Below, piece by piece: positions 10,901 through 24,000 of a stretch of 64,000 bases of DNA (positions within the stretch are counted from its first letter, which is position 1; the number at the start of each line of letters is the position of its first letter). The notes beneath the pieces are model-generated. The model worked only from the letters and a program-made list of their open reading frames with translations, did not search any database and was not told the origin of the DNA. The stretch covers positions 22,500,676 to 22,564,675 of the forward strand of contig NC_135550.1 of assembly GCF_964340395.1 (NCBI RefSeq), read 5' to 3'. Origin of the DNA: Glandiceps talaboti. Its lineage: Eukaryota > Hemichordata > Enteropneusta > Spengelidae. The translations under genes and the position numbers were made by a program.

Positions 10901-13900
10901 TTCCATTCATAAAGGTAGCTTGGCTTCAAAGGGAGAAAAAGAATCAATGTTCTTATATTATATCCTCTTTCCTCCCCGTTGGTATTTGTACACAACTAAG
11001 ACTTAGTACAAGTTGGGAGAAAGAGAAAAGTGCTAATCTTAAACATGTGCGTGTGTGGTGGAAATTTATGGTGCAAGAATGGCTTGAATTTCTGTAACTT
11101 ATCTCACAAACTTTGTTGCAGATAACATGTGTTAGTCCAAGCTCCTGCCAAAATCTGATGGTAACATCATCTGTGCATGGTAATGTCAGTATATGGGATG
11201 TATCAAGACAGTTGAAGCTAGTCAAGAATTTCAACATTGATCCTAAAGAACCGTTGATCATGCATAAACTTCTGAGAAAAGCTCCCATAAAGAAACCTAT
11301 TGAGGCATGGGGTGAACCTAAAGGTGAAGATCAACTTGTAGTCAAAAGGTAAGTTTTCCATTCATGTAAGTCCTTTTTATTGTGGTATCCTAGAAGTTTC
11401 ATGTACTTTTAGGAATCATTCATGTTCATTTGTCCTACTGAGACATCTCAAAAGTTACATGTTTGTTTAGTTAGGAATCATTCATATGGTATGTCTGGTA
11501 TCCACATCACAAGAGTTATCATAGCATCGTGTATCCATTGAAAGTACATTTATGCTCCCTTCTGTAAGAAGGACAAGTGGGGAAATAGTGGAAAAATCTT
11601 ACGTTTTTGAAATTTGAGCAATATTTTCTGTACACATTTCAGTACAAATGATTTGAGACTGACTTTATTGTGTATGGTGACATGTACTCTCTGTCTCTCT
11701 GATTATGAACCACAGCAAAGAGGCAGACAAGGAAGTGAAACCATCAGCAGAAGGAAAAAGTGCTGAAGACAAAACTAGTAAGAACATTTTGTAAATCTCT
11801 CTATATTCATCACCTATAGAATCGTGACTCTTTAAAGGACAAGCTGTAAATCTTCAAATTTTCACCAAAGACTTATTTTTGCTCGTTTTTATGGGGGGGG
11901 GGGGGGGGGGGGGGGAGCGAAAATCAGTAGTGACAAAAATACCTTCTTGTATGGTTTGAGCAACTTATTATACCAGTCTGGCAATTAGTAAAAAGTAGGT
12001 TTGAGAACTAGCTGAAGACAGTAGTGAAAATATCTGGTTTTACAGCATTGCCACACTACAGAATGGGTATAGTAACATGAGTAATGGAGTTCAGAAGTAT
12101 TATTTAAGCATAGTGTGCTCACTTTCTAAGTCTTTGGGCCAGACATTGTCAGTGTTTTTGCTAAGGTTTGGGAACCCTGGTAACATGATTGACATATCTA
12201 AGAGAGCCTGAACCATATCTTGCACTTGGGAAATCCTGGTAATGTGACTGGGGAACTCGGATACACTTTACCTACTTTGATGCATCTCTTAGCACAATCA
12301 CTGATTGCTTGAGTGTGATATTTGAGTAAATCTGCCTGTCCACTTGCTTTCATTGAATTACACTATCTGAATCTTTTATCTGCCTTGATTCTAAAAACTG
12401 TCTTCTTTCCAAAATCTAATTGATTACTCATCACATTTGTTTGTGTTTGTTAAACTTTTGTAATAACAGATGAAGCAAGTGGTTCAGTGCAGATCATTGA
12501 CGTTAGTGGCGCATGGAAAGTTCAAATAGATAAGGAAAATGCAAACAGTAAAGAAACAGGTATGTTTTAGTTGTTAACTGTGCATACCTCTATGAATGAT
12601 ATGTATGTCAGACATCTAAGCCAAGTTTTCAATAAAATGAAGTGTTATATATATAGAAGTATTATACAAATGTACCATACATAGGCTAAACATATGGAAT
12701 TTATACTTTGGTCGTTCTACGTCACGACAACACACGTCTATATTACAACAACGTTTGTCTACGTCACTAGTTCTGCCGTGTTTGAAATATGAGTTAAAAC
12801 GTTCAAAATTGTCATTACCTACCCCGATTTTTCTTTGATATTACTGGTGCTGGTATAATTATGTTATTCTCCAATATTTTTTCCTCCTTCAGCCGGAAAG
12901 TACTCATTACCTAATGGTTTTGTCACTTCGATTCGCTAGACTTGTATTTGCCTTGGCTGAGTGAAGAAAAATATTGGGGAATAACATTTAATTACTTAGT
13001 CATTGTATTATGATTACCACATTATCATATCAGCTCTACAACATAACATAGATGAAGACATGTCAAATAATTTTATGAGAAAGAAACAGGAAATAAGTAC
13101 TTTAGTGACAGGAATCATTTACTATATTTCGTAACCCTTAGACTGTCATGTCCTGTCATGTCATGGCGTGTATGGCTGCATTGTCCTCTAGGCCCAGTAA
13201 TATTGTCGATGATGAGGAAACAATGAATAAAATTGTCCTGTGTTTATCAATGGCATGGGTCTGTAAGTTGATAGGGTTGTAAAGAGGTAACATAAGATGC
13301 AGAGAAAGCATGTCTGTGAACTCCTAAGATGATAGTGATAGGGGAATTAACATGGCTAAAGTATCATGCTCATTCCAAGAAATAATAGGGTGAACCAAGT
13401 ACTCGATATTGCATGGGGAGAACTCTGTATGCAGTCTCCTAACTGTGTTATTTGGACATGTTTGATGAATTTCCTTGATTGCTTTGATATCAATAACATT
13501 ATTAGTATGATGATAAAATCATATAACTGTTTTCATTGTGTTTATTGTTTTGTAGGCAAGGCAAGTTTATCACCACCATCAGAAGACATCTTGGTGACAT
13601 CACTGTGTGTGGTCAATAAACCAGACAAAAGTTTGCATCTCCCAATCGCAAGTGAGCAAGAAAAGAACACAACATGCGTAAGCCCATCTCTTTTTGTGGG
13701 AACTCTGGTCAGTAAATCCACCAACCCTGCACCATCCACTGCTGTAAATAGTAAAGAAGGTCCCCAGAGTGACAAGGCAAAGCCTAATGATAGCACAAAT
13801 AGTGTAGTAGATAGTTCTGTGAACTCGTCTAGCAAACAGCAACATGTTCCTTGTATTTTAGTTTATGACACAGCTAGTAAGTCTCACATTGGGAAATCAG

Positions 13901-16900
13901 AAGCCAGTGGTACAAGTAAAGGGGTTTCATCTTTTCCACCACCACCGCCACCTTCAACAGTGCAAGAATTTTACATGCCCCAAATACTGGAAGTAGAAGA
14001 CCAGCAAATTTATATTGAAGAACCAATGTCATTTCCTGAGACAGCTATTAACGCAAGTTTTGATACTGTAGACGGTATTGGCAGCGAAAAGAAAGTTGGA
14101 GGCTTAGTACAGTGTATTGAATTACCGGACATGGTGACTAAGAACAGCATGTGTATTTCACAAATAGTTCCAACTTTAGATAACACTCACATGATAGTTG
14201 TAGCAGTGCCCACTGTTGCTGTGGATACTATCAACCAACTTGGGAAGGAGTGCAATGTAGGTGCTTCAGGTCAGAATGATTTAAACAAAGATAGCACTGC
14301 AACAACTGATTCGTCAGAGGTTGATAGTACTTTGACAGAAGCCACATCAATCCAGGAACTTGACTCTGTTGACTCAGGTGGATTTTTACTACTTTACAAA
14401 CTCAGCTGCAGTCATAATACAGTTGTACTAGAAGAACAACCGGTTGCCGTTCATGAGATCAAATCACTAGGAAAAATGATCACAAGTTTAATTGTGTTAC
14501 CACCTGAGGCTTGTGACATGTCGGCTGATGAAGAAACTGCAACTCCTGAAGAGAGAATGTCAACTCTAGAAAAGGGCAAAATAGAAGAGAATGGCTTCAC
14601 AACGATGAGCTATTCACTTGGGCAGCTTGTTGCTACGACTTGGGAAGGTGGAATTGTGATTATGGATATTGGACCATTTACAACACTAGCTGAGATCCCA
14701 GCTAGAGTCAATAGTAGTGCAACTAAATTAGTGAGAAGTAACAAGGGAGAACAATTTGTATCACTAACGTACTGTAGTGGCATGGAAAGAATGTGTGCAT
14801 GTAGGGCTAATGGAGAGCTCTGCTTCTTTCAAGTGTGTGCTCGAGCACAGGATTTAGATGTCGATGATGTTGGCTCCCTGGAACCTGTAGATGAACAGAA
14901 AGCTGCCGATGAATCAAGTCCTGGTGCTGGTATAAGGAAGATCAAAGATGTACCAGGTGGGTAGACATGTGTTTGCTATTTGCCTGTGCTTTTATAGTCC
15001 TGATGCTTGTTTAAGAAAGATAGAAAATGAGTCATGTAGGTAGGCAGATGTTTGTCATTTGTCTGTGTTTTATAGTCCCGATGTTGGTATAAGGAAGCTG
15101 TGCCACATAAACAGACAAGAATTGATAATTTGTACACTTTATAGTTATGTTGCAAGTATAAACATGATTACAGGTTATGCAGACCAGTGTTGGGAAGTTG
15201 TCTGTGTTACCACTCTTCTGGAAAAAATGTTACTTCATAGACACTACTAGTACATGTACTAAAGAAAATGCTCATAGTGCATAGCTGCCAGTGGTACCCC
15301 TGTGTGATGATAATCCTTTTTGGATGTTTACACAGTATAGAAGTAGAGGTAGAAAGGTGACAAATCTGATATTAGATTGATAGCAAATTCAGATTTCATC
15401 GGGATAACTTATTTGCTGTGGGCTGTTTCCCTCATACTGATACATTGTAATGCTTTCTTCTCTGTACTCCAGGAAATGATTTATTGATTAAGCAGCCGTT
15501 ATCACCAGAGAATTTGTCCAGACTAGTAGAGCTGACCAAATTTGAAACCCTAGTGCCAAGGTTCACAGCAGCAGTACCGCCATGTTGGACCGAGGTACAG
15601 CAGGAACAGCAGCAGAGAAGACATCCCCAACATTTACATCGACTACATCATGGCGATGCTACACAGCACACTAGAACATGGAGGCTACAACCTGATAGGT
15701 AAGTTGGCTGTGTATCCAAGTGTGTCTGACTCATTTATAAAACTGATGGTAAATAAAATAATAGTTGTCTAATATGGAAGGAGACTCATCTGCCCATGTC
15801 TATGACAACATGTCTGAATGAAGTTAAATTTATCCTGAGTGCTAAGTGGCAGTGAGAGAGTTTATGATGATTACAATGATTTGAATCTATTTGTTGTAAT
15901 AGTTGTAATTCATTAGAATTGTTATTTTTTTTCATTTACACCAACAGTCTGAGCTGGAAAGAACATCTGTTTGAAGTTGTATTACCCAAGCCATGTAGTG
16001 TAGGCCATGTTGACGTCAAGTTTACGTTGCATCACATGTGTGATTTTATTCCTAAAGTACAAGTCACCCTTCTAAAGCAAAATTCTACTAATATTGGACG
16101 CTCTGGTTCTGGCAGCAGTATCAAAGAAAATGGAACTAAGAAGAAAACCCTAAGGAGTACATCGAAGAGTAAGAAAGGTATGGTAGTTCACATTTTGTGA
16201 TTTTGTCAGTAATACAGGGCCTCATCCTTCTAGGAATAAGGTATTGTTTATTTTACTGATTGAGAAGTTAGTGTTTGATTGGCTTTATCTTCAAAAAAAT
16301 GTACAATGATACTGTATGGTCCGATTGACAATATTGAATTACATGTATATTTTGCCATTTTAAACTGTAAGAAGTAACGATAATTGCCCAAGTCTTGTTT
16401 GCTGAAATACACTTTTTTTTCATATCATTTTGTATGTCATAACTTTACAACTCATTGAGGAGATTACTTGAAAGCATTCCTAGAATTAGGTGCTGTACTT
16501 CCTGAAATGCATTCATCAGATCAGTAAAACATAGTAATAATTAGTACTTGTATGACCTAGTGGTAGAGCCAGCAAATGGACAGTTTGACAAAACCTGTCA
16601 ACCTGACGAGATGAAATCTTATTTGTGAGTAATTAAAACCCTGCGTCATGATACAAGAACTGATTATTACTGGTGCTATACTTGTCACTGACAACATGAT
16701 TTGGAGAGAAGTGGGATTCTTTGTGATAAAAACCATTTTACACTTTACAGAGAGATTCCAGATGAATATCAGCGAGACTACAGACCAGTCCAAGGGAACA
16801 CCACTCGATGATGAGTTTAATGTCAACATTGATCAACTAGGACCCAAAGAAACCAAAGAACAGAACATTGATATCATGGAGAACTCTGAAGCTCCCCCAG

Positions 16901-19900
16901 ATTTCTCCTCTACCTCCTCCAGCTCCTCAAATCAGGGTAGTGAAAGTGAAAGTGAGATGAAATCAACGTTTCTGGAGAAGCATAGAATTGATGTGATATG
17001 TGGTCCTATTGATATCAACTCATCTATGGATATGAGTGGTAGAGGGGGTCTCATTACAATGACCAGTCAGGATCTACTCAAGATGAAGAGTAGATCCTTT
17101 CTGCTGCACATTCAGGCTACAGAATCTCCTGAAAATGAGGCCAATACGAGAAAGAAAATGTCAACAACTGGAAAAGGTAAGAACTGCTAGGTCTCCAAGT
17201 TTTAATGTTTGATGTAAAAAAAACTCTTACAATATTACATAAAACTAAGTAAAGTAAAATTGAAATTTAATATATACTTGGCAAGCAGTAGAATTGTTTC
17301 TGTAGTAGATGTGAATTTCATATTCATACTGCAGTTTCTTAAAAGGCCAGGGTTTCAATCCCAGTTCTCACCGTAGTGTTGTCTTATCAGTGGAGCCATA
17401 AGGGTTACATAGAATCATTCTTGTGTTCTGAACACAGTTATTCTGTAGCTCTGTCAGTCAACAACTGTTCACACCCTAATCCAAAGTTAGCCTTTAATGG
17501 TACATGTAGTATGTATGATCAAAATGTCTGACTTGAATGACATGATTTTGCTACTTATTTGTAAAATTATAGGTGCTTCAATAACATCAGCAATGAATGC
17601 CTATGGTCAGCAACTGAGTGCAACAGAAAGACTAGCTGCATCATCCCCAAACAAAGAGGTTGATAACTACCATGGCTGTGATTGGATACAGGAACTGTCA
17701 GTCACTATCAGAAGAACAAAGAGAACATCTGTACCAAGAGATAGGTAAGGGGTGATTGGTTTACAAATGGTTTTTGTCTTATTGTAGAACTAGTAAATCA
17801 AACAGTAGTACAGTAGTGCCAAGACATGGATGGGGTTTATGGGTTCCAAATGGTTAGAATTACATGGCAATCTGGTGAATCAGACTTAGCAAATTGATAT
17901 AAATAAACCAGTGGGAAAGAACTGGTAGAACTTGTAAAATTGGAATGGTCATTGTCTCCTAATATGACCATGTGTAGTAAACCAGAAAGTATTATAAAAA
18001 CCATCAGAAACAATATTGTAGTGATTGAATTATGTAGCCCAGCAATCCAGTCAAATAAAGGCATTTTGTAAACACCTTCATGTATTGTATTGACAGAATC
18101 CAGCGAGTGAAAGTTCTAGAGCACTGTACATTTCATGAGAGGCTGATTCAGTGTATATGTGCAGAAGACACTTCCTACGATAGCTGTGTTAGTTTTGAAC
18201 ATTACCAAGGCATGGCATTGGATATACTATGTTGGATAGCTGGAGTACAAATCAGTGAACCTGTAATGTAAGTAGAATATCCACCATATGTCAGAGTTTG
18301 ACCGTATATGATGAGAAAATGGTATGATCATGACAGTAAGGAGAGCATAGTAATGTCAAAATAAATACACAGTTTAATATGCATTCCTTGACAATTAGAT
18401 ATTATTCCCAATATTTTTGTTTGCTCAGTCAATAATAAGTGGTCTATAGGACTTTGTTACTACCAATATGAGATGTGTTGACTTGTATTTGAGTACAGAA
18501 CCAATGACGTAATTATTGTGACATGGAACAATAAGGGTATAAATCCCATATTTGTTGTTTGATAATATTCAACTTGACTTGTGTGTGGTATAATATTGTA
18601 TGTCTTTATGAATGGAAGGGTTAAAGATATATTTCATATACATCAGTCAGTTGATAAACTTAAACTGTCTAGCAGTATATTAAATGCTTTCCATTTGAAT
18701 TTGACCTCATCTTGATAACTTTTCCATATCTTATTGTTTGTTTGTTATTTGTTTACTTGTCAGACTTGGATCAGATAACTTAGTTTTCAGTATCCAAAGA
18801 CAGTTGCTGTCACTCATCAAGACCTGTATTATAGAGGCAGATAGAAGTATTGCTCATAAATTCAGTCAGTTGGTAGCTCTTTGTACTGGGTAAGTATATG
18901 CTATTTTATCACCTTTTGATTTTGTCAAGGGAAATTAAACCTTATCTATTGTCTGTGGTGGTGGTCAGTTTCAATGAGGTATATTTCACCTTTTACAAAT
19001 GTTTTATAGAATTATTCATTATACCAGTCTTACAAAGGAAGCATGACACCAGTGACCACTGAAAAGTAATTTTTGAATTTTGCAGTTATTTCATAACTTA
19101 GAAAAACAATCTTTTTTCTTATAAGATGAGCGCGAGTTATTATTTTGCAGTTTCATTTGTGAGTCTTAATTTGTAATTCTTGTTACCTTTTTACAGGAGA
19201 GCCAAAAGAAGCAAGGACACAGACATTCTGAAATCATTCAATATGAGTTTATTACATGCCATGCTGGAATGTCTTTCACTCATTCCCTGTGCCAACTCTG
19301 CTGGTTCTCTACATTGGTTCTTTGTACTACTCAACCTGGTCAAGTCCATGGACCCGGAAAATACCGGGAAAGCATGTGCTTCCATGCTAACAGCTGTAGC
19401 AAGACAACTACATGAAAGGATGACACCTCAGCATCTGTTACTCAGAGCAAGGTGAGTGTATAAAATCTATGTGTGAAGTAGTGGTAGTGAGATGGTTATC
19501 TGTTGTTGGTTTCTTATGAAAATCTTATAATTATGTTATTCAGTGAAAGAGCTGAATTTATATTGTCTAACATGACATTAAGTACACAATTTATACTGTA
19601 GACAGTGCCAAAATAAACAAAAGTTGGATACTGTGGAACATTAATCCCCAAAGGAATTAAAACTGCATGTGCGTGCGTCAATCAGTCAGACAGTCTATCG
19701 GTCAGTTAGTCAGAGTGAGTCAGTGAGTGCACGAGTGAGCGAACATGCGAGAGATAAAGAGAAGAACTATATGTGTTACTGAGAGCAGATATTAATTGAT
19801 GTTTCATTATGTACCCCAGGTTTGGACTGTATGGTACACCACTAGAACCTGTGTTATTTGAAACTGAGCCTATCACACCTAGTAAGCCATCCACTACCAC

Positions 19901-20849
19901 ATCAACCACCTCCACTAGTACAACCAGTAGTAGTAGTACTACAGCACAACAAACTCAACCCCATCTCTCAACATTACCTGGTGATATAGAAGTGGACTTC
20001 AAAGAACTCCTTGGAATGAGTAATAATAGTAAACCATCATCATCTAGTAGTATTGTTGATGTAGGGACACAGCTTCTTAAAGGATTACTAGAAGTAGAAC
20101 CCTTACATTTCACATGTGTAGCTACAAGTGAAGGTACACATGTGGAAAAAGTGGATACAGGTTAGTTCAAAATCTTCTCAATTTTTAGCACCCCCTCCCT
20201 TTATGGGCACTGCCCAAGGGAAGCTATTACAATGGATTGCATCCATGTACAGCCTTCTCTGACATGCAGTGGCCAATTTGATTCAAACCTGGCACAATGA
20301 TTACTGTACTATTGAAGTCATATGCATGTCACCTTAATTTAAGACATAATCAAATTTCTCAAATGATATCACTCTACCTTTGCCTTATTTTTCCATGAAT
20401 TCCAGACTTATGGAATTTACTCCAACTAGTGGGATTGACTTCAAAATTTTGAAAATGTCTGTGTTTATAATTGAGTAAAAATATTATGTCAGGCCATAAC
20501 AACCTATGAATCACACTTTGTAGGTGGGAACACCAACCCTACTGTTATCCCAACAACTCTTGGTCCTGGTCCATCAGTTCTCAGTGAACACACAACTACC
20601 ACTTCAGCACCTGGGGCAGCTATGAGTGCACTGTCAGGTGCTATGGCATCAGCTGAACAACAGTTACAACTGCTGCAGCAGAAACAGCAACAGCTGATGA
20701 AACTACAACAACAGGTATTGCAATCTGACATCAGTCACATGATGCTGATAGTTTGTTAGTAATGACTATGTTTTACCTTAGATTATACAGACAGACATGC
20801 ATGCATACATACATACATACATACATACATACATACATACATACATACA

Positions 20850-20880
<31 letters not shown>

Positions 20881-21006
20881 GTTGATACATACATACATAC
20901 ATACATACATACATGCATGCATGCATACAGACATACATACATACATACATACATACATACATACATACATACATACATGCATGCATGCATGCATGCATGC
21001 ATGCAT

Positions 21007-21045
<39 letters not shown>

Positions 21046-24000
21046 TACATACATACATACATACATACATACATACATACATACATACATACATACACAC
21101 ACATACATACATACATTCATACATACATACATACATACATACATACATACATACATACACACACACAGTGTGTGTGTGTGTGTGTGTGCACATGCATACA
21201 TATATCTTTTCTATTGTGTTTGCTAAAGAATAAATGCTGCTTGCTTCAAATATGTCTTTACACGTGTGTGCTTTAAATTAATGTAAATCCCACAACAATC
21301 ATCAATATACTGCCAGCTATACACCCATTCTGTACATGTAACTTCTGTTTTGACAGCATTCCTTGTCCACACAGTCTCTACTGGTTAATAGTTTTAACAC
21401 TTCAAACCATCCCATTGCAAATAAAATCACTATATTGATACCACTCACACCATATTCTCTGTGCATCTTTGTCTTTTCCTTCTAGAAACAGAAACTTGAA
21501 GAAAAGTTACAGATGGGTTCAGGTCCTGGTAATGTCTCCTCCGCCTATCAGTATTCTACTGAACTATTCCCTGCTACTCCTAAGAACACTCCTTTCTTTA
21601 TGACTCCACCACTAACACCACCCAATGAAGTACTCAATGCTGGAGAAGAAGGATTGTATTCCCTGGGAAAGACCTTTGCCAAAGTTGTCTCCCAGGGGGT
21701 CAAATCCAAGGTAAGCCCTGGCATCGGTTACCTATGTTTTCAAAGTTAACATTTCAAATATTAACCTTGAATAACAAATTTGAAAATGAAAAGCTATTGA
21801 AATAGTTAAGTATCATACTAGGTATATGAATAATCAAAGTAGATTTTGAATTGTTTAGAATCAAATTAGGTCAAATGTTTACTGTGACTCTTGTGCTATT
21901 GCAAGACAACAACGATGTAATTTGCTTCATCTGCTGTTTATGGTAGACAGTGGTTGTGATCTTCAAAGGAGAGAGTGTGATCATGGGAGGACATTTCATA
22001 ACATTACAGCAAACAATAAACATGGTGTATTGTCATGTGTGAATCACTATCCCTGCTTTACTCTCTACACTTTCTGTCACACAGTACAGTACAGTTGCAA
22101 CTCACATTACTTACATTGCTCATGATGATTCAATGTGTTTTCAGAGTGGAGTCAACAAACCTAGCCCTAGTGGTACATCTCTACCACCTGCCAACCAATG
22201 TTTACTGCAGCCTCCACAACCTCATGTCCTGGTAGTGGAGAGAATGCATTCAGGTAAGGTTGACAGAGATTACTGTAGCTATCAGAAGTATTACTTGATT
22301 TGAAAATCTTGGCTTCTCTATTAGTTGCTCTTCATGTTGGGATATTCTTGAATATTGAAAAGTAAAGTGTTATTTTTAAGTTCTGATCATCCACTATCAA
22401 CATGGTTATGTGACGTTTGTTGGGCTGAGCCTTCGAATTGAGTTGCTGTGTACGTAGGATGTTGTTTCAGAAATTGAAATATTGCTACCTGTAATATTTG
22501 GTATGCTTGAGCTCATTGGTGATGGAAACTGTTGTGTATGAGACATGAAATGAGAAAGAGTGTCTCTGAAATATGCCACGAGAGCCCTTTTCGAATTTCG
22601 TGACTCAAATCTCAGTCACATTTCTCAGTTCATTGATTTCATATTATTCTCTGAAATTTGACAGGTGCTAGAAGATTTGCAGTATTGGACTTTGGCCGTC
22701 CAGTTTTGTTGACTGATGTCTTTGTACCAGCATGTACTGATTTATCATCCCTTTCCATCGATGTGTGGGTCAGAGGTGAAGAAATTGATGGGCGTCGACT
22801 TGTGGTTGCCATGGATATTGGACAGAGATCTCTGATTCTCAGTGATCTGCTGCCTCCTGCAATGTGTAGATACATCAAGGTGTGTACAAAGTGTGGTTGA
22901 TTTCAGTGAGTGACTGAACTCAAAGATATACCATGGGATGTAAATTATACTCAAATGAAAACATTTTATGCTGAGAAAATTCTGTATGATGACTTACTAG
23001 TATGACAATGTGCAAGTCAAGGTCAGCCAGTTTGTCATTTTATTTTTTCATATATGATATTTTGTTATGATTATTGTTGAACAGCCAGTTTTAATTGAAT
23101 GCATAAGTTCATTGCAATTGACATGTTGAAAATTACTTGTATTGGCAATATCAGATAACTGCAGTTGTTGAAAGTCACTGTTTGTTACTTCACTTTCAGA
23201 TAACCTCAGTTGTAGCAAATCATTTATTTGGTATCACTTTCAGATAACTGTGATTGGACGATATGGTGGCAATACAATGCGTTCCAAGATCCCAGTAGGG
23301 TTGTTCTATGGGCATACTTACATCCTACCATGGGAGAACGAAGACAATCTACAGACACCATTGAATGGTGGTTCATTCCAAGAGAATGGCAGTCTACAGC
23401 TAGATCACCATCTTGGTTCTCTCATTTCACTGCAAGAAGATCTCCAGTGTAGATACAGCCTGGCCTGTAATCGACTGACTACCTTGCTGAATGGAATCGA
23501 TCTGCCTCAATCTGTCGGAACTAGTGCCCAGTTCTTTGTCCGAAAGAACAGTGAAAAGAGTGAAGAAGACAACAAAATTCACCAAGCCTACCAAGAATGC
23601 ATGCAGTTACAACTACAACTGAATCTTGCACACAGAGCCATCAGTAGGGTGAAAAGTGCCTGTGGAACAGTGCCTAGTAAAATTGTTCAAACACAAAGTC
23701 AGTCTGCACTTCTCAAACAAACATCAACTGATCAACTTAGGGTTATAGCTGAATACCTACTGGACACACTGCTTAGTATATGTAACAGTTCATTGAAATC
23801 TATACCTAGTACATTGTTTAGGGTTTTTGATTTACCAGTTTGTGAAGCTCTTTTCAAGCATTTATGTGTGTCTGGCACTCCTAAGACAAGAATACGATGT
23901 GGTGCTCTTCTGGTTAAGATGTGTGGGGTTCAACCTTGGTGGGGTGAATTCTTAGCTAACGCCTTACAGGAATACTTCAACTCAGAGCAAACCATTGTGT

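Noticed and set aside
13366-13555. Upstream extension of the open frame of BIRC6 exon 11
   Set aside because: The TTTGTAG acceptor at 13555 joins exon 10 in the correct phase, and the extension does not resemble BIRC6.
16553-17360. tRNA-like A-box word (GACCTAGTGGTAGAGC, 16554) and B-box word (GGTTTCAATCCC, 17350)
   Set aside because: They are 800 bases apart with BIRC6 exon 14 between them; no cloverleaf can be formed, so no tRNA or SINE is called.
20753-21276. Long open frames on both strands across the tetranucleotide repeat
   Set aside because: They are the translation of a (CATA)n microsatellite; the monotonous YIHT/YVCM periodic peptides are an artefact.
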